NCBI RefSeq assembly: GCF_000422965.1
Contig: NZ_AUHB01000011.1
Coordinates: 124,001-188,000, forward strand
Length of the DNA: 64,000 bases
Reading direction: 5' to 3'
From: Pleomorphomonas oryzae DSM 16300
Lineage (GTDB): Bacteria; Pseudomonadota; Alphaproteobacteria; Rhizobiales; Pleomorphomonadaceae
The notes under the pieces were generated by a model that searched no databases, was not told the DNA's origin, and saw only the letters and a program-made list of their open reading frames with translations. A program made the translations under genes and the position numbers. Below, one piece after another: positions 44,902 to 53,719 of this stretch. Positions within the stretch are counted from its first letter, which is position 1. The number at the start of each line of letters is the position of its first letter.

Positions 44902-45543
44902 CTACGATGCTGCAGTTCTACCTAGGAGAAACTGGATTCTACTGATAGTATCTATCAACAATGGGCCGCAGGAAAAGTATGTCATTATGAGTAATATTGA
45001 CTCTTTAAAAGAAGATACTAGGGGCAACTCTTGGTAAGAGGGCGCATATATACTTTTAGATTCTGTCGGAATATTATAGAAAGAAACAATTAATATAATT
45101 ATATATATCAAAACAGTTGTAAAATACTTTTTATTGCTCACCTTCTGTTTTACATTAATTTGTCTCGTTATCGATATTAGAAATACGAAACAGATCCAAG
45201 TGATAAATATGATCGTTATGATGTCATTTGAAACAATATAAGCTGCAATTGAACTTTTGAAATCGCCCCTGTCAACGAAGCCGGTCTGTGTGTATCCGTC
45301 TATTATAGATTTATTCATTGGCCATGCGGCCATTATAATCGGATTATTCTTAATTGCATCGAGCGTTAGGTATTTTTGGAGCGCGAAATTAGTAATAATA
45401 GCGAGAGTTGCGCATAAAAAGCACATATATCGTCCGGTTCGATAACATGTATCCATGGTTCGTTTAAATCGAATGCGCCTTTCACGGTCGTCATTGGATA
45501 GGTCTTTGTTATTTAGGTCCAGGTATGCCCAAGGATCGTTCAT
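44902..45543 (-). CDS. AT-rich orphan membrane protein
   Basis: This gene is markedly AT-rich (roughly one third GC by eye, against about two thirds around it) and uses codons such as ATA, TTA and AGA freely. The 213-residue product has three or four hydrophobic segments (MCFLCATLAIITNFAL, IITIIFITWICFVFLI, YFTTVLIYIIILIVSFY) and a hydrophilic N-terminus WAYLDLNNKDLSNDD. I do not recognise it. GAGGAG seven bases ahead of the ATG at 45543 supports a translated gene. Composition and the adjacent IS5 remnant indicate horizontal transfer. Confidence 0.6.
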   Translation of the reverse strand: MNDPWAYLDLNNKDLSNDDRERRIRFKRTMDTCYRTGRYMCFLCATLAIITNFALQKYLTLDAIKNNPIIMAAWPMNKSIIDGYTQTGFVDRGDFKSSIAAYIVSNDIITIIFITWICFVFLISITRQINVKQKVSNKKYFTTVLIYIIILIVSFYNIPTESKSIYAPSYQELPLVSSFKESILLIMTYFSCGPLLIDTISRIQFLLGRTAAS

Positions 45544-45601
45544 TTTCGACTCCTCGTAACGGTGACTAGAATAGCATACGGCACCCAAACTTACGGGCGC
45601 G

Positions 45602-46132
45602 CTAGCGCAGCAGTTCGCCGAGGTCGTCCCACGCCATGATGATGTTCTCAGAGCGCCAGATCGGACCGGGGTCGATATGTCGGCCGATGACCTTCGCGCC
45701 GAGTGCTTTGTAAAAGCCGATGGCTGCCAGGTTGCCGTCGACCACGCTCAATGCCGCGCCGGGGTAGTGTCGCTCTCTCAGGTGAAGAGCTAGGCGCTTC
45801 AGCAGCTGGCGACCGATGCCCCGGCCCTGGAAATCCTGATCCACGTAGAGGAACTTGATTTCACCGCGGCTGCCGAACAGCGGCTCGGATGCGGCGCCGG
45901 CCGCGCCGATGCCAACCAGCCGTCCATCGCTTTCGGCAAGGAGGATGAGCTGACCGTCCGTCGGCGCGGCAAGCTTTTCCTTCCATCTCTTACGGCGATG
46001 GGCTTCGTCGAGCGTGGCGAAGGCCTCGGTCGGCGCGAGCTCGCTGTAGGTCTGCTGCCACACCACCACATGCAGATGGGCGATGGCCTCGGCGTCTCTC
46101 GGTTCGGCGGAGCGAAAGGTGATGTCTGCCAT
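45602..46132 (-). CDS. GNAT family N-acetyltransferase
   Basis: A 176-residue GNAT: ITFRSAEPRDAEAIAHLHVV at the start, KFLYVDQDFQGRGIGRQLLK with the acetyl-CoA loop QGRGIG, and IGFYKALGAKVIGR at the end. Overall it resembles RimI/YkwB-like acetyltransferases. Substrate unknown. It returns to normal base composition directly after the AT-rich gene and ends 58 bases from it. Confidence 0.9.
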   Translation of the reverse strand: MADITFRSAEPRDAEAIAHLHVVVWQQTYSELAPTEAFATLDEAHRRKRWKEKLAAPTDGQLILLAESDGRLVGIGAAGAASEPLFGSRGEIKFLYVDQDFQGRGIGRQLLKRLALHLRERHYPGAALSVVDGNLAAIGFYKALGAKVIGRHIDPGPIWRSENIIMAWDDLGELLR

Positions 46133-46202
46133 GTCGGGAGGAGGCTCGCGTTATCGACGCCGCCAGCTTGCCCGGTTTGGTGGGATGGGTCCAGAGTGGC
46201 TC

Positions 46203-47432
46203 TCACCGATACGCGAACAGGTCTGCATCCGGATCTCTACGGCCGGCGATGGCGGCGGAGACGATTTCGGCGGCGATGGTTGAGAAGGTGATGCCGTTGC
46301 CGCCGAAGCCCATGATGGCGAACACCCGCTCGTGGCCCGGCACGCGGTCGATGATCGGTAGGCCGTCGCGGGTAATGCCGAAGGGCGCGCCCCAGGCATA
46401 GGCCGGCTTGCCCAGGTCGAAGCCGGTCAGCGCCTTGAACTTGCCGGCGATCGCCTTGGCTTTCTTGCCAATCTTGTCGGGATCGCTGTTGCTGTCCTCG
46501 GACGCCTCGTCCTCGCCACCGACGATGATGCGGCCGGCGGCATCGGCGCGGAAATAGAGGTAGGGGTCGGACGCTTCCCAGACCAGCGTTTCCTTCAGCC
46601 AGGCGGGCAGGCGGCGGAGCGGCTTCGAGGCAAGCGCCCAGGTGGAAACGACGCTGTGGGCGGCGCTTTCCATCTGAGGCAGAAACTCGTAGCCGGTGGA
46701 GAACACCACGTGCTCGGCGGTGAGCACGGCGCCGTCGCGCGTGGCGAGCGCCACCCCGCCGGGCAGTTCGGCCATGTCGGAAATATCCACCGGCGAGACG
46801 AGCCGCGCCTTGCGGGCGAGCGCCGCCTTCAGAAGCCCGGCTGCCAGCTGCGCCGGGTTGGCCGAGGCGGACATCGAGGACAGGATGGCGGCGGGGCGGT
46901 CGAGGTCGAAGCGCTCGCCGAGCGCGGCGCGGTCGAGATAGGCGGCGTCGATGCCGATCTCCGCCCGTGCCGCCGCCTCGGCCTTCAGCGCCCGCACGCC
47001 CATCTCGTCGCCGGCAAGATAGAGAGCCGGCTTGCGCTCCATGCCGCAGTCGATGCCCAGCCGCTCGGTGAGGGCGATCAGGTGGTCGACCGACCGGGCC
47101 GAGCGACGCCAGGCGGCATTGGCCTTGGCGTCGCCGATCTTGCGGCGGAGCCGGACCAGCGGCACGTCGATCTCGTGCAGGATCATGGCGGTGGAGGCAG
47201 GGGTGGAGCCGCGCACCGGCGGGCGGCGATCGACGATCAGCACCGACTTGCCATCTCGCGTCAGCGCCTCGGCGACCAGTGCGCCGCTGATGCCGGCGCC
47301 GACGACGATCACGTCGAAGCGCTGGCGCGGCAGCGTCCGCTCGGCGGCGACGGTGGAGTTGGGCGTTCGCGTCCAGAGGGAGACCCCCGTGCGGAGGTTT
47401 TCACTGCGTGTGGCGCTATCATGATCGGGCAT
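46203..47432 (-). CDS. FAD-dependent oxidoreductase (DAO family)
   Basis: The dinucleotide-binding motif VIVVGAGISGALVAEALTRD follows a 38-residue N-terminal extension, and the DAO fold continues to the C-terminal PIIDRVPGHERVFAIMGFGG NG. The length, about 409 residues, and the segment ASTAMILHEIDVPLV resemble glycine oxidase/GlpO-like amine oxidases. It likely oxidises a small amine or amino acid to produce H2O2. GGAGACCCG directly before the ATG at 47432 supports the start. It is divergent from the DUF1089 gene. Confidence 0.88.
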   Translation of the reverse strand: MPDHDSATRSENLRTGVSLWTRTPNSTVAAERTLPRQRFDVIVVGAGISGALVAEALTRDGKSVLIVDRRPPVRGSTPASTAMILHEIDVPLVRLRRKIGDAKANAAWRRSARSVDHLIALTERLGIDCGMERKPALYLAGDEMGVRALKAEAAARAEIGIDAAYLDRAALGERFDLDRPAAILSSMSASANPAQLAAGLLKAALARKARLVSPVDISDMAELPGGVALATRDGAVLTAEHVVFSTGYEFLPQMESAAHSVVSTWALASKPLRRLPAWLKETLVWEASDPYLYFRADAAGRIIVGGEDEASEDSNSDPDKIGKKAKAIAGKFKALTGFDLGKPAYAWGAPFGITRDGLPIIDRVPGHERVFAIMGFGGNGITFSTIAAEIVSAAIAGRRDPDADLFAYR

Positions 47433-47583
47433 CGGGTCTCCGTTCGGCGGCTGCCAGCGGAGCCGGCCCTGGCGCACCATCAACGGGCGGCGCGGGCGGG
47501 CGGTTCCATGGTCATTGCCGTTCTCCTGCCATCTCCTGGCCGGCGATCGTTCGAGGATGGGCGCATTGCGAGAGGAGGTCACG

Positions 47584-48138
47584 ATGAGATCGATGGTTCG
47601 CTGGCGGGAGTGGGAGGGCGAGGGCCTGGAGCATTGCGCTCTCCGTTTCGATGATGACGGGCTCACCCTCGAGGGCGTGGTGGTGACCACCGATGAGGGG
47701 CTGTTCGGCGCCCATTACCGGCTGCGGACCGATGCCGCCTTCCGGACGCGCGAGGTGCGCATCGCCTTCGTCGGCGGGCCGGTGCTGCATGTCGAGGCCG
47801 ATGGCGAGGGGCACTGGCGCGACGTGGTCGGCCATCGCGCCCTGCCGGCACTCGATGGCTGCGTCGATGTGGACATCCGCATCACGCCGTCCACCAACAC
47901 GCTGCCGATCCGGCGGCTGAGGCTGGGGCCGGGCGAAAGCCGCGACATCCGGGTGGCCTATGTGCCGCTGCCGGAGGGCGGCGATCTCCGGCCGATCGCT
48001 GTCGGCCAGCGCTACACCTGCCTGATGCCGGACAGCCTTTATCGCTATCAAGGCCTCGACAGTGGTTTTACCGCCGACCTGCCGGTAGACGGCGACGGTC
48101 TTGTGATGGATTATCCGGGAGTATTCCGGCGGGTATAG
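47584..48138 (+). CDS. Putative glycolipid-binding domain protein (PF06475)
   Basis: The 184-residue protein matches the family once called DUF1089: LEHCALRFDDDGLTLEGVVV TTDEG near the start, FGAHYRLRTDAAFRTREVRI and YVPLPEGGDLRPIAVGQRYT C toward the end. These proteins form a beta-rich barrel related to glycolipid-transfer folds, with unknown role. GAGGAGG seven bases ahead of the ATG at 47584 is convincing. The next gene starts 15 bases after its stop, and the three genes to 49483 probably form an operon. Confidence 0.88.
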   Translation: MRSMVRWREWEGEGLEHCALRFDDDGLTLEGVVVTTDEGLFGAHYRLRTDAAFRTREVRIAFVGGPVLHVEADGEGHWRDVVGHRALPALDGCVDVDIRITPSTNTLPIRRLRLGPGESRDIRVAYVPLPEGGDLRPIAVGQRYTCLMPDSLYRYQGLDSGFTADLPVDGDGLVMDYPGVFRRV

Positions 48139-48153
48139 GTGCGAGGGGGCAGC

Positions 48154-48573
48154 ATGCAGGTTGAGACCGTTCGCCAGGGGCGTTGCGATTGCGGCGGCCT
48201 CAGCTTCACCGTCCGGGGCGAGCCGGTCCACACGCATGCCTGCACCTGCACGGAGTGCCAGCGCAGCACCGGCAGCGTGATGAGCCATTCGGCCTGGTTC
48301 CCGGAGGCGGCGGTGGCCATCGAGGGCGATTACACGCTGCATCACCATCGCGGCTCGGAACATCCCGACCGCTACAGGTGTTTCTGCCCCACCTGCGGCA
48401 CCGGGCGGTTTTTCAAGTCGGGGGCGGCGTTCCCCGGCACCATCGGTTTTGCCGTGGGTTCCTTCGCCGATCCGGATTTCCCACCCCCACGCTACGTTCT
48501 CTACTGGGGCAACCGGCCCAACTGGCTGGGCCAGCCGGAGAGCGTGCCCGTCCGTGCCGAGGCGGAGGAGTGA
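48154..48573 (+). CDS. GFA family zinc-binding protein
   Basis: This 139-residue protein has the GFA (CENP-V) zinc cysteines: CDCGG, the CTCTECQRST block and FCPTCGTG, eight possible ligands for two zinc ions. Such proteins are often annotated as glutathione-dependent formaldehyde-activating enzyme, though many have unknown function. It sits in an operon with a glycolipid-binding-fold protein and a ureohydrolase, with one base between its stop and the next start. Confidence 0.9.
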   Translation: MQVETVRQGRCDCGGLSFTVRGEPVHTHACTCTECQRSTGSVMSHSAWFPEAAVAIEGDYTLHHHRGSEHPDRYRCFCPTCGTGRFFKSGAAFPGTIGFAVGSFADPDFPPPRYVLYWGNRPNWLGQPESVPVRAEAEE

Positions 48574-48574
48574 C

Positions 48575-49483
48575 ATGACACTATCGCCTACCTTCCTCGG
48601 TTTGCCGGGCCGCCTTGCCGAGGGGCGGCTGCCGCGCGCGGTGATCTTCGGTGCCGGCCATGGCACCGCCTATCCGGGGCGTGACAGCCTTTCCACCGCG
48701 GCGGCCGTCGCGGTTCGCGCGGCGAGCCAGGGTGACGGCCCGCTGATCGAGCACTGGGATTTCGACCTCGGCGGGCCGCTGTTCGGCGGTGGGCCGGTTT
48801 CCTGCGTCGATATCGGCGATGTCGCCACCAGCGCCGAGGACGGCGCCGGCAACCGCGCCCGCATTTCGGCGAAGACGCGCGAAGTGCTGGCGACCATGGC
48901 GGTGCCGATCCTGCTGGGCGGCGACGATTCCGTGGTGATCCCCTTCCTCGCCGGCTTTGTCGACCACGGGCCGATCTGGGTGTTGCAGATCGACGCCCAT
49001 ATCGACTGGCGCGACGAGCTCATGGGTGAGCGCCACGGCTATTCCAGCCCGATGCGCCGGGCGAGCGAGATGGGCCATGTGGAAGGCATCGTGCAGGTGG
49101 GCATGCGCGGCGTCGGCAGCGCCCGCCCTGAGGAGATCGAGGCGGCGCTGCGCTACGGCAGCCACCTGGTGACGGCGCGGGAGATCCACGGTCAGGGGGT
49201 GGAAGCGGCGCTCCGGCATATTCCCGGCGGTGCGAAGGTGGTGATCACCCTCGACTGCGACGGCCTCGACCCCGGCATCATGCCCGGCGTGGCGGCGCCC
49301 AGCCCTGGCGGCCTCAGCTACACCGAAACCATCGACCTGATCGCCGGCATCGGCCGCCGCGCCAACCTCGTCGGCTTCGACCTGGTGGAGCTCTGCCCCG
49401 GCGCCGACGTCGGCAACCTCTCGGCGCTGACCGCCGCCCGGCTGGTGGTGAACGCCATCGGGGTGGTGGTGCGGCAGGGGTGA
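48575..49483 (+). CDS. Arginase/agmatinase family ureohydrolase
   Basis: The manganese site is visible as GGDDS, DAHIDWRDE and TLDCDGLDPGIMPG. The first motif is usually GGDHS; here the histidine is aspartate, which removes one manganese ligand of classical arginases but is tolerated in some agmatinase-like proteins. Remaining aspartates and the histidine in DAH are in place. It likely hydrolyses agmatine or a guanidino acid to urea and an amine. The start overlaps the spacer after the GFA gene by a TGACATG arrangement, implying coupled translation. Confidence 0.9.
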   Translation: MTLSPTFLGLPGRLAEGRLPRAVIFGAGHGTAYPGRDSLSTAAAVAVRAASQGDGPLIEHWDFDLGGPLFGGGPVSCVDIGDVATSAEDGAGNRARISAKTREVLATMAVPILLGGDDSVVIPFLAGFVDHGPIWVLQIDAHIDWRDELMGERHGYSSPMRRASEMGHVEGIVQVGMRGVGSARPEEIEAALRYGSHLVTAREIHGQGVEAALRHIPGGAKVVITLDCDGLDPGIMPGVAAPSPGGLSYTETIDLIAGIGRRANLVGFDLVELCPGADVGNLSALTAARLVVNAIGVVVRQG

Positions 49484-49492
49484 GCGATTGAG

Positions 49493-50056
49493 ATGATGCC
49501 GGCCAACCATTCCGGGTCTGTGCGCCGTGTCAGTTTGCACACCGAGCGGCTGACCTTGCGCCCAACGAACCGGGCCGATGCCGACAGGGCCTTCGAGATC
49601 CAGTCGGATTGGGACGTGACGCGCATGTTGCGCATGGCCCGGTTCCCGCCGGATCTTGATGAAACGGTGGGCTGGTTTGCCGAGCATGAGCAGGAGTGGC
49701 TGGCCGGAACGGCTTACCGGTTCGCCGTGCTGCGCGAAGGCCGCATGATCGGGCTGGTGGATATCGACGAGGTCGACGGCGGCGAGGGCGACCTCGGCTA
49801 TTGGTTTGAAAAGGCAGGCTGGGGGCAGGGCTTTGCCTTCGAGGCGGCGCGGGCGGTGGCGGACTTTGCCTTTGGCGCATTGGGGCTCACGCGGCTGCGC
49901 TCGGGCCACGCCGCCGACAACCCGGCCTCCGGCAACGTGCTCATGAAGCTCGGCTTTCGCCCGCTTAGCGCAACCCGTCGCCCCTCCCGTTCACGCGGCG
50001 AAGACATCCTGCACCAGAGTTATGTTCTGATGCGCGAGGAGAGCGGGACGAGATGA
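49493..50056 (+). CDS. GNAT family N-acetyltransferase (RimJ-like)
   Basis: The protein begins with HTERLTLRPTNRADADRAFE and continues with GWFAEHEQEWLAGTAYRFAV, GYWFEKAGWGQGFAFEAARA (acetyl-CoA loop) and ADNPASGNVLMKLGF, the pattern of Acetyltransf_3 proteins such as RimJ. Substrate may be a protein N-terminus or a small amine. It starts ten bases after the ureohydrolase gene and might be the last member of that operon. A mosaic repeat follows at once. Confidence 0.9.
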   Translation: MMPANHSGSVRRVSLHTERLTLRPTNRADADRAFEIQSDWDVTRMLRMARFPPDLDETVGWFAEHEQEWLAGTAYRFAVLREGRMIGLVDIDEVDGGEGDLGYWFEKAGWGQGFAFEAARAVADFAFGALGLTRLRSGHAADNPASGNVLMKLGFRPLSATRRPSRSRGEDILHQSYVLMREESGTR

Positions 50057-50070
50057 GGGCAGCCTATGGC

Positions 50071-50235
50071 GGCGGCTCGCCTTATCCTGCCCGAGGTCCT
50101 CTGCCTTCGCAGAGGAAGACACTCTATGGGAACGGGTGCGAGCGCCTATGCATTTGTTTCCTAAATATAAAACTGTCTTCCTCTGCGAAGGCAGAGGACC
50201 TCGGGCAGAACAGGGCAAGCGCAGACTATAGGACG
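50071..50235. repeat. Mosaic palindromic repeat, copy 3
   Basis: The left arm reads ATCCTGCCCGAGGTCCTCTG with hairpin CCTCTGC-CTTC-GCAGAGG and GAAGACA; the right arm is TGTCTTCCTCTGCGAAGGCA then GAGGACCTCGGGCAGAA. The outer ends GCCTTAT and the far right CTATAGG also correspond. Both arms are of the GCAGAGG type. This is the cleanest copy in the window. Confidence 0.82.
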
Positions 50236-50296
50236 CTTCGATTGCTCGGTCCGTGTGGCCAGCGGGCAGGACGACGCTTCGACCATTTTGGAATCC

Positions 50297-50415
50297 TCAG
50301 TTTCCGCCCCGCCAGGGATCGATGATCGGGACGCCGGCTGCCTTGAAGGCGCTGGCGTCGCGGGTGGCGACGGAAAAGCCGTGGGCGGTGGCGATCGCGG
50401 CGATGTAGCCAATCC
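50297..50415 (-). pseudogene. VapC (PIN-domain toxin) C-terminal remnant
   Basis: The reverse strand reads YIAAIATAHGFSVATRDASA F, then KAAGVPIIDPWRGGN and a stop. IAAIA..HG..VATRD..F and IDPW are the end of a VapC PIN-domain ribonuclease. The first two thirds, and any VapB gene, are missing; the fragment starts abruptly at a hairpin (50412-50437). A mosaic repeat lies on its other side. Confidence 0.75.
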
Positions 50416-50437
50416 CTCCCCTCGGAAGGGGAGGGAT
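50412..50437. terminator. Hairpin beyond the ABC exporter gene
   Basis: ATCCCTCCCCT and AGGGGAGGGAT form a perfect 11-bp stem with a CGGA loop, 21 bases after the exporter stop. It could be its terminator or the border of a small mobile repeat that cut the VapC gene. There is no U-run. Confidence 0.45.
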
Positions 50438-50457
50438 CACAGTCCGGCTCGCCAGCG

Positions 50458-52302
50458 TCAGATGCTGGCGTGCACGTTGTGCAGGCCGGCGTAGACGCCG
50501 CCGGCGGCCATCAGGGCTTGGTGGGTGCCTTCCTCGACGATGCCGTCGCGCGTCAGCACCAGGATGCGGTCGGCGTGCCGCACGGTGGAGAGGCGATGGG
50601 CGATGACGAGGGTGGTGCGGCCCCGCGCCAAGCCCAGCAGCGCCTTTTGCACTGCCCGCTCGCTTTCATTGTCGAGCGCGCTGGTGGCCTCGTCGAAGAT
50701 CAGCACCGGCGGGTTCTTGAGGAAGGCGCGGGCGATGGTCAGCCGCTGCTTCTGGCCGCCGGAGAGCTTCACGCCGCGCTGGCCGATGTCGGTGTCGTAG
50801 CCGTCCGGCAGCGCCTCGATGAACTCATGCGCGTTGGCGGCCCTTGCCGCGGCGACGATCTCCTCGTCACTCGCCTCCGGGCGGCCGTAGCGCAGGTTGT
50901 CGATCACCGTGCCGCTGAACAGGTAGACGTCCTGCTGCACCACCCCGACGTTGCGCCGGAGCGAGGCCAGCGTGACGTCGCGCACGTCCTGCCCGTCGAT
51001 GGTCACGCTGCCGGCCTCCACGTCGTAGAAGCGGGGGATCAGGCTGCAGAGCGTGCTCTTGCCCACGCCCGATGGCCCGACCACCGCCACGAACTCGCCC
51101 GGCTCGATGACGAAGGACACGTCCTGGAGCACCAGCGGGCCGTCGTCCTCGTAGCGGAAGCTGACCGCGTTGAAGCCGATGGTGCCGGCCACTCGGCCAA
51201 GTGGCCTGGCGGCGGGGCGGTCGGCGATGTCGGGCTGCTGTTCGAGCAGCTCCATGGCGCGGACGAAGCCGGTGTAGCCTTCCTGCCAGAGCCGGAAGAA
51301 GTTATCGAGTCGCCGCACCGGATCGACCAGTACGCCGACGCAGAGCAGCAGCGTTAGGAGATCGGCGGCGGATAGGCCGGCGGTCAGGATGCGGATGGCG
51401 CCGACCACGATCACCACGACGGTGACCAACTGGGCAAAGCCATCCATGCCGACCCACAGCAACGCCTCGCTGCGATAGCCCGCCTTGCGGCTATCGAGAA
51501 ACCGCTGGTTCTGCACCTGAAAGCGGTGGAGCTCGTCGCGCTCGTTGACGAAGGACTGCACCACGCGGATGCCGCCCAGCGCATCCTCCACCCGCTCGTT
51601 GATGTCGCCGATCCGCTCCTTGGTGGCGCGGAGGGCGACATTCATGCGGCCGCTGTAGCGCGCCGCGTAAGCCACCGCGAAGGGGATCAGCAGCGCGACC
51701 AGCAGGGCGACGATGGGATCGATCCAGGCGAGGACCGCCATGGCGCCGCCGAACTTGAGGACGCTGATGGCAAAATCCTCGGGGCCGTGGTGGAAGAGTT
51801 CGCCCAGCCACTGCGAGTCATTGCTGATGCGGCTCATCAATTGGCCGGTCCGCTGCTGGTCGTAGAAGCTGAAGGACAGCTTCTGGCAGTGCTCGAACAG
51901 TTCGCGGCGCACCTGCGCCTCGATCTTGGCGCCCATCACGTGGCCCTGATAGTCCACGAAATAGGTGGCGAAGGCCTGCACCAGGAAGACGCCGAGCATG
52001 GCGCCGCCCAGGATCAGGATCTGGCGGAGAGCATCCGGAGCGCCGGCCAGATCCGGCAGTCGGTTGATGACGTGGTTGGCGATCAGCGGCATGGCCACCG
52101 CCGTGGCGGCGACCAGCACCGCGCAGACGAGATCGGCCATCAACAGCGGCAGATGCGGCCTGTAGTAGCCGACAAAGCGCCTGATACGGGCGCGTGCCGT
52201 CTGGCGCGCCGGTGAGCCGTTGCGGGAAGACAGGAAGCGGGGGAGGAAGCGTTTACCGCGTCGTTGCGCGCGCGCCTCCCCGTTGGGATGATTGGAAAGC
52301 AT
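50458..52302 (-). CDS. ABC exporter (fused membrane and ATPase domains)
   Basis: At 614 residues, it has a six-helix ABC membrane domain (about 50-340, including LIANHVINRLPD and GQLMSRISNDSQWLGELFHH) and an ATPase domain with Walker A GPSGVGKST, Q-loop VQQDVYLFSG, signature KLSGGQKQR, Walker B VLIFDEATSALD and H-loop VIAHRLSTV. It is of the MsbA/LmrA homodimer type and may export lipids or drugs. The acidic-poor N-terminus is rich in arginine. No regulator or partner gene lies beside it. Confidence 0.93.
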   Translation of the reverse strand: MLSNHPNGEARAQRRGKRFLPRFLSSRNGSPARQTARARIRRFVGYYRPHLPLLMADLVCAVLVAATAVAMPLIANHVINRLPDLAGAPDALRQILILGGAMLGVFLVQAFATYFVDYQGHVMGAKIEAQVRRELFEHCQKLSFSFYDQQRTGQLMSRISNDSQWLGELFHHGPEDFAISVLKFGGAMAVLAWIDPIVALLVALLIPFAVAYAARYSGRMNVALRATKERIGDINERVEDALGGIRVVQSFVNERDELHRFQVQNQRFLDSRKAGYRSEALLWVGMDGFAQLVTVVVIVVGAIRILTAGLSAADLLTLLLCVGVLVDPVRRLDNFFRLWQEGYTGFVRAMELLEQQPDIADRPAARPLGRVAGTIGFNAVSFRYEDDGPLVLQDVSFVIEPGEFVAVVGPSGVGKSTLCSLIPRFYDVEAGSVTIDGQDVRDVTLASLRRNVGVVQQDVYLFSGTVIDNLRYGRPEASDEEIVAAARAANAHEFIEALPDGYDTDIGQRGVKLSGGQKQRLTIARAFLKNPPVLIFDEATSALDNESERAVQKALLGLARGRTTLVIAHRLSTVRHADRILVLTRDGIVEEGTHQALMAAGGVYAGLHNVHASI

Positions 52303-52581
52303 GAACGATCATGTCCTGGTGTGCACTGAGGGTTTTGCGGCTGGACATGATCGCTTTCATTTCAATCTCCCTCGGTGAAGAAGGGTGAATATGCCGGTTC
52401 TGCCGCTCTTTGACAACGATTGGCATGAGCGGTGCCGTAAAAGCCGGGCAAGGCGTGTCATTCAGACAACGCGGTGTGCCGCCCGTTTGCCGCGCGCGGG
52501 CCGGTCGCGCCTTGCCATCGGCGCGTGTCGGTCTCGCTATTCTCCGACGTGCTTGGTAGCTTGGCGGGACGGAGCTTTGCC

Positions 52582-53502
52582 ATGACGATTATCCTGAAAG
52601 ACGAGGATCTCCAGGGCTATGCCTGCATGGGCGTCGCGATCGACGCGGTGGAGAAGGCCCTCGTGGCGCGGGCGCGTGGCGAGGGCGTCTCGCCGCCCCG
52701 CCATCACGTGGCCTTTCCGGGACGGGGCGATCTGGTGTTCACGGTGGGCGGCGTTCTGGGAGAGCAGCCGCTGGCCGGCTTCCGCGTCTACGACACCTTC
52801 GAGGGCGCCGAGCACACGCAGATCGTTGCCGTCTGGTCGGCGGACGATGCCGAGCTCAAGGGCCTCATCCTTGGCAGGTGGCTGGGCGCCATCCGCACCG
52901 GCGCCATTGGCGGCGTCGCCATCCGGCACATGAGTTCGCCGGACGCCCGTGTCGTCGGCGTCGTGGGCAGCGGCCAGCAGGCGCGAACCCAGCTGGCGGC
53001 GGCGGTGGCGGTGCGGGATATCACTCTGGCGCGGGTCTTTAGCCGCGACGAGGCGCATCGTGCCGAATTCGCCGAGGAGATGCAGCGGGAGCTCGGTATC
53101 GAGGTGCGGCCGGCAGGGAGTGTGCAAGAGGCGGTCGCGGATGCGGACATCGTTCTTTGCGCCACGTCGAGCCCCGAACCAGTGGTCAGCGCCGCCGATC
53201 TGAAGCCGGGGGTTCACGTCAATACGCTCGGCCCCAAGGACGTGGACGCGCATGAGCTGGCACTCGACGTGGTGGAGGTGGCGAGGGTCATCGCTACCGA
53301 CTCCCGGGAGCAGACCCATGCCTACGCCGTGCCGTTCTTTTTGGAAGGCTCAGGCCACGAGCAACGCATGATCGAGCTGTCCGACATCGTCGCGGGAAAG
53401 GCGCCGGGACGGAAGGCGGCGGAGGATACCACCCTGTTCTGCTCGGTTGGTTTGGCGGGTACCGAAGTGGCTGTGGCCTCGGCGATCTTCGACAATCTGT
53501 GA
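52582..53502 (+). CDS. Ornithine cyclodeaminase/mu-crystallin family protein
   Basis: The 306-residue protein has the OCD_Mu_crystall pattern: a substrate-binding start, GRWLGAIRTGAIGGVAIRHM, the nucleotide-binding VVGVVGSGQQARTQL and VNTLGPKDVDAHELAL. Family members reduce imines or deaminate ornithine with NAD(P). Here substrate-specific residues cannot be judged, and an imine reductase or alanine dehydrogenase-like role is equally possible. The ATG at 52582 is taken from homology to the usual first strand; the upstream frame is open but intergenic in composition. Confidence 0.88.
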   Translation: MTIILKDEDLQGYACMGVAIDAVEKALVARARGEGVSPPRHHVAFPGRGDLVFTVGGVLGEQPLAGFRVYDTFEGAEHTQIVAVWSADDAELKGLILGRWLGAIRTGAIGGVAIRHMSSPDARVVGVVGSGQQARTQLAAAVAVRDITLARVFSRDEAHRAEFAEEMQRELGIEVRPAGSVQEAVADADIVLCATSSPEPVVSAADLKPGVHVNTLGPKDVDAHELALDVVEVARVIATDSREQTHAYAVPFFLEGSGHEQRMIELSDIVAGKAPGRKAAEDTTLFCSVGLAGTEVAVASAIFDNL

Positions 53503-53516
53503 GGGCGCGCGCGAAC

Positions 53517-53708
53517 CCGATATCGGCCGCTTGGTTCCTCCCGCCTGAGGTCCTGGCCTTCGCCAGGATGACAGATTTATATAAGGGAAACAGATACATA
53601 TCTGCCCCGGGGCATCTATCAGGCTGTCATCCCCGCGAAGGCCGGTTGAATTCACGCGTGAATTCAAGGTGTACCTCGGGCAGGATGGGGCTCGGCGAGC
53701 CATATAGA
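53517..53708. repeat. Mosaic palindromic repeat, copy 4 (second arm type)
   Basis: The arms differ from copies 2 and 3: left CCTGAGGTCCTGGCCTTCGC then CAGGATGACAG; right CTGTCATCCCCGCGAAGGCC then GGTTGAATTCACGCGTGAAT and TCAAGG, ending ACCTCGGGCAGGA. The right arm carries the same ACGCGT-centred palindrome as copy 1. Outer ends ATATCGG and CATATAG pair loosely. Confidence 0.75.
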
Positions 53709-53719
53709 TGGGTGCTCCG

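Noticed and set aside
45040-45540. AT-rich stretch as a possible replication or transfer origin
   Set aside because: It encodes a continuous membrane protein and has no iterons, DnaA boxes or relaxase gene.
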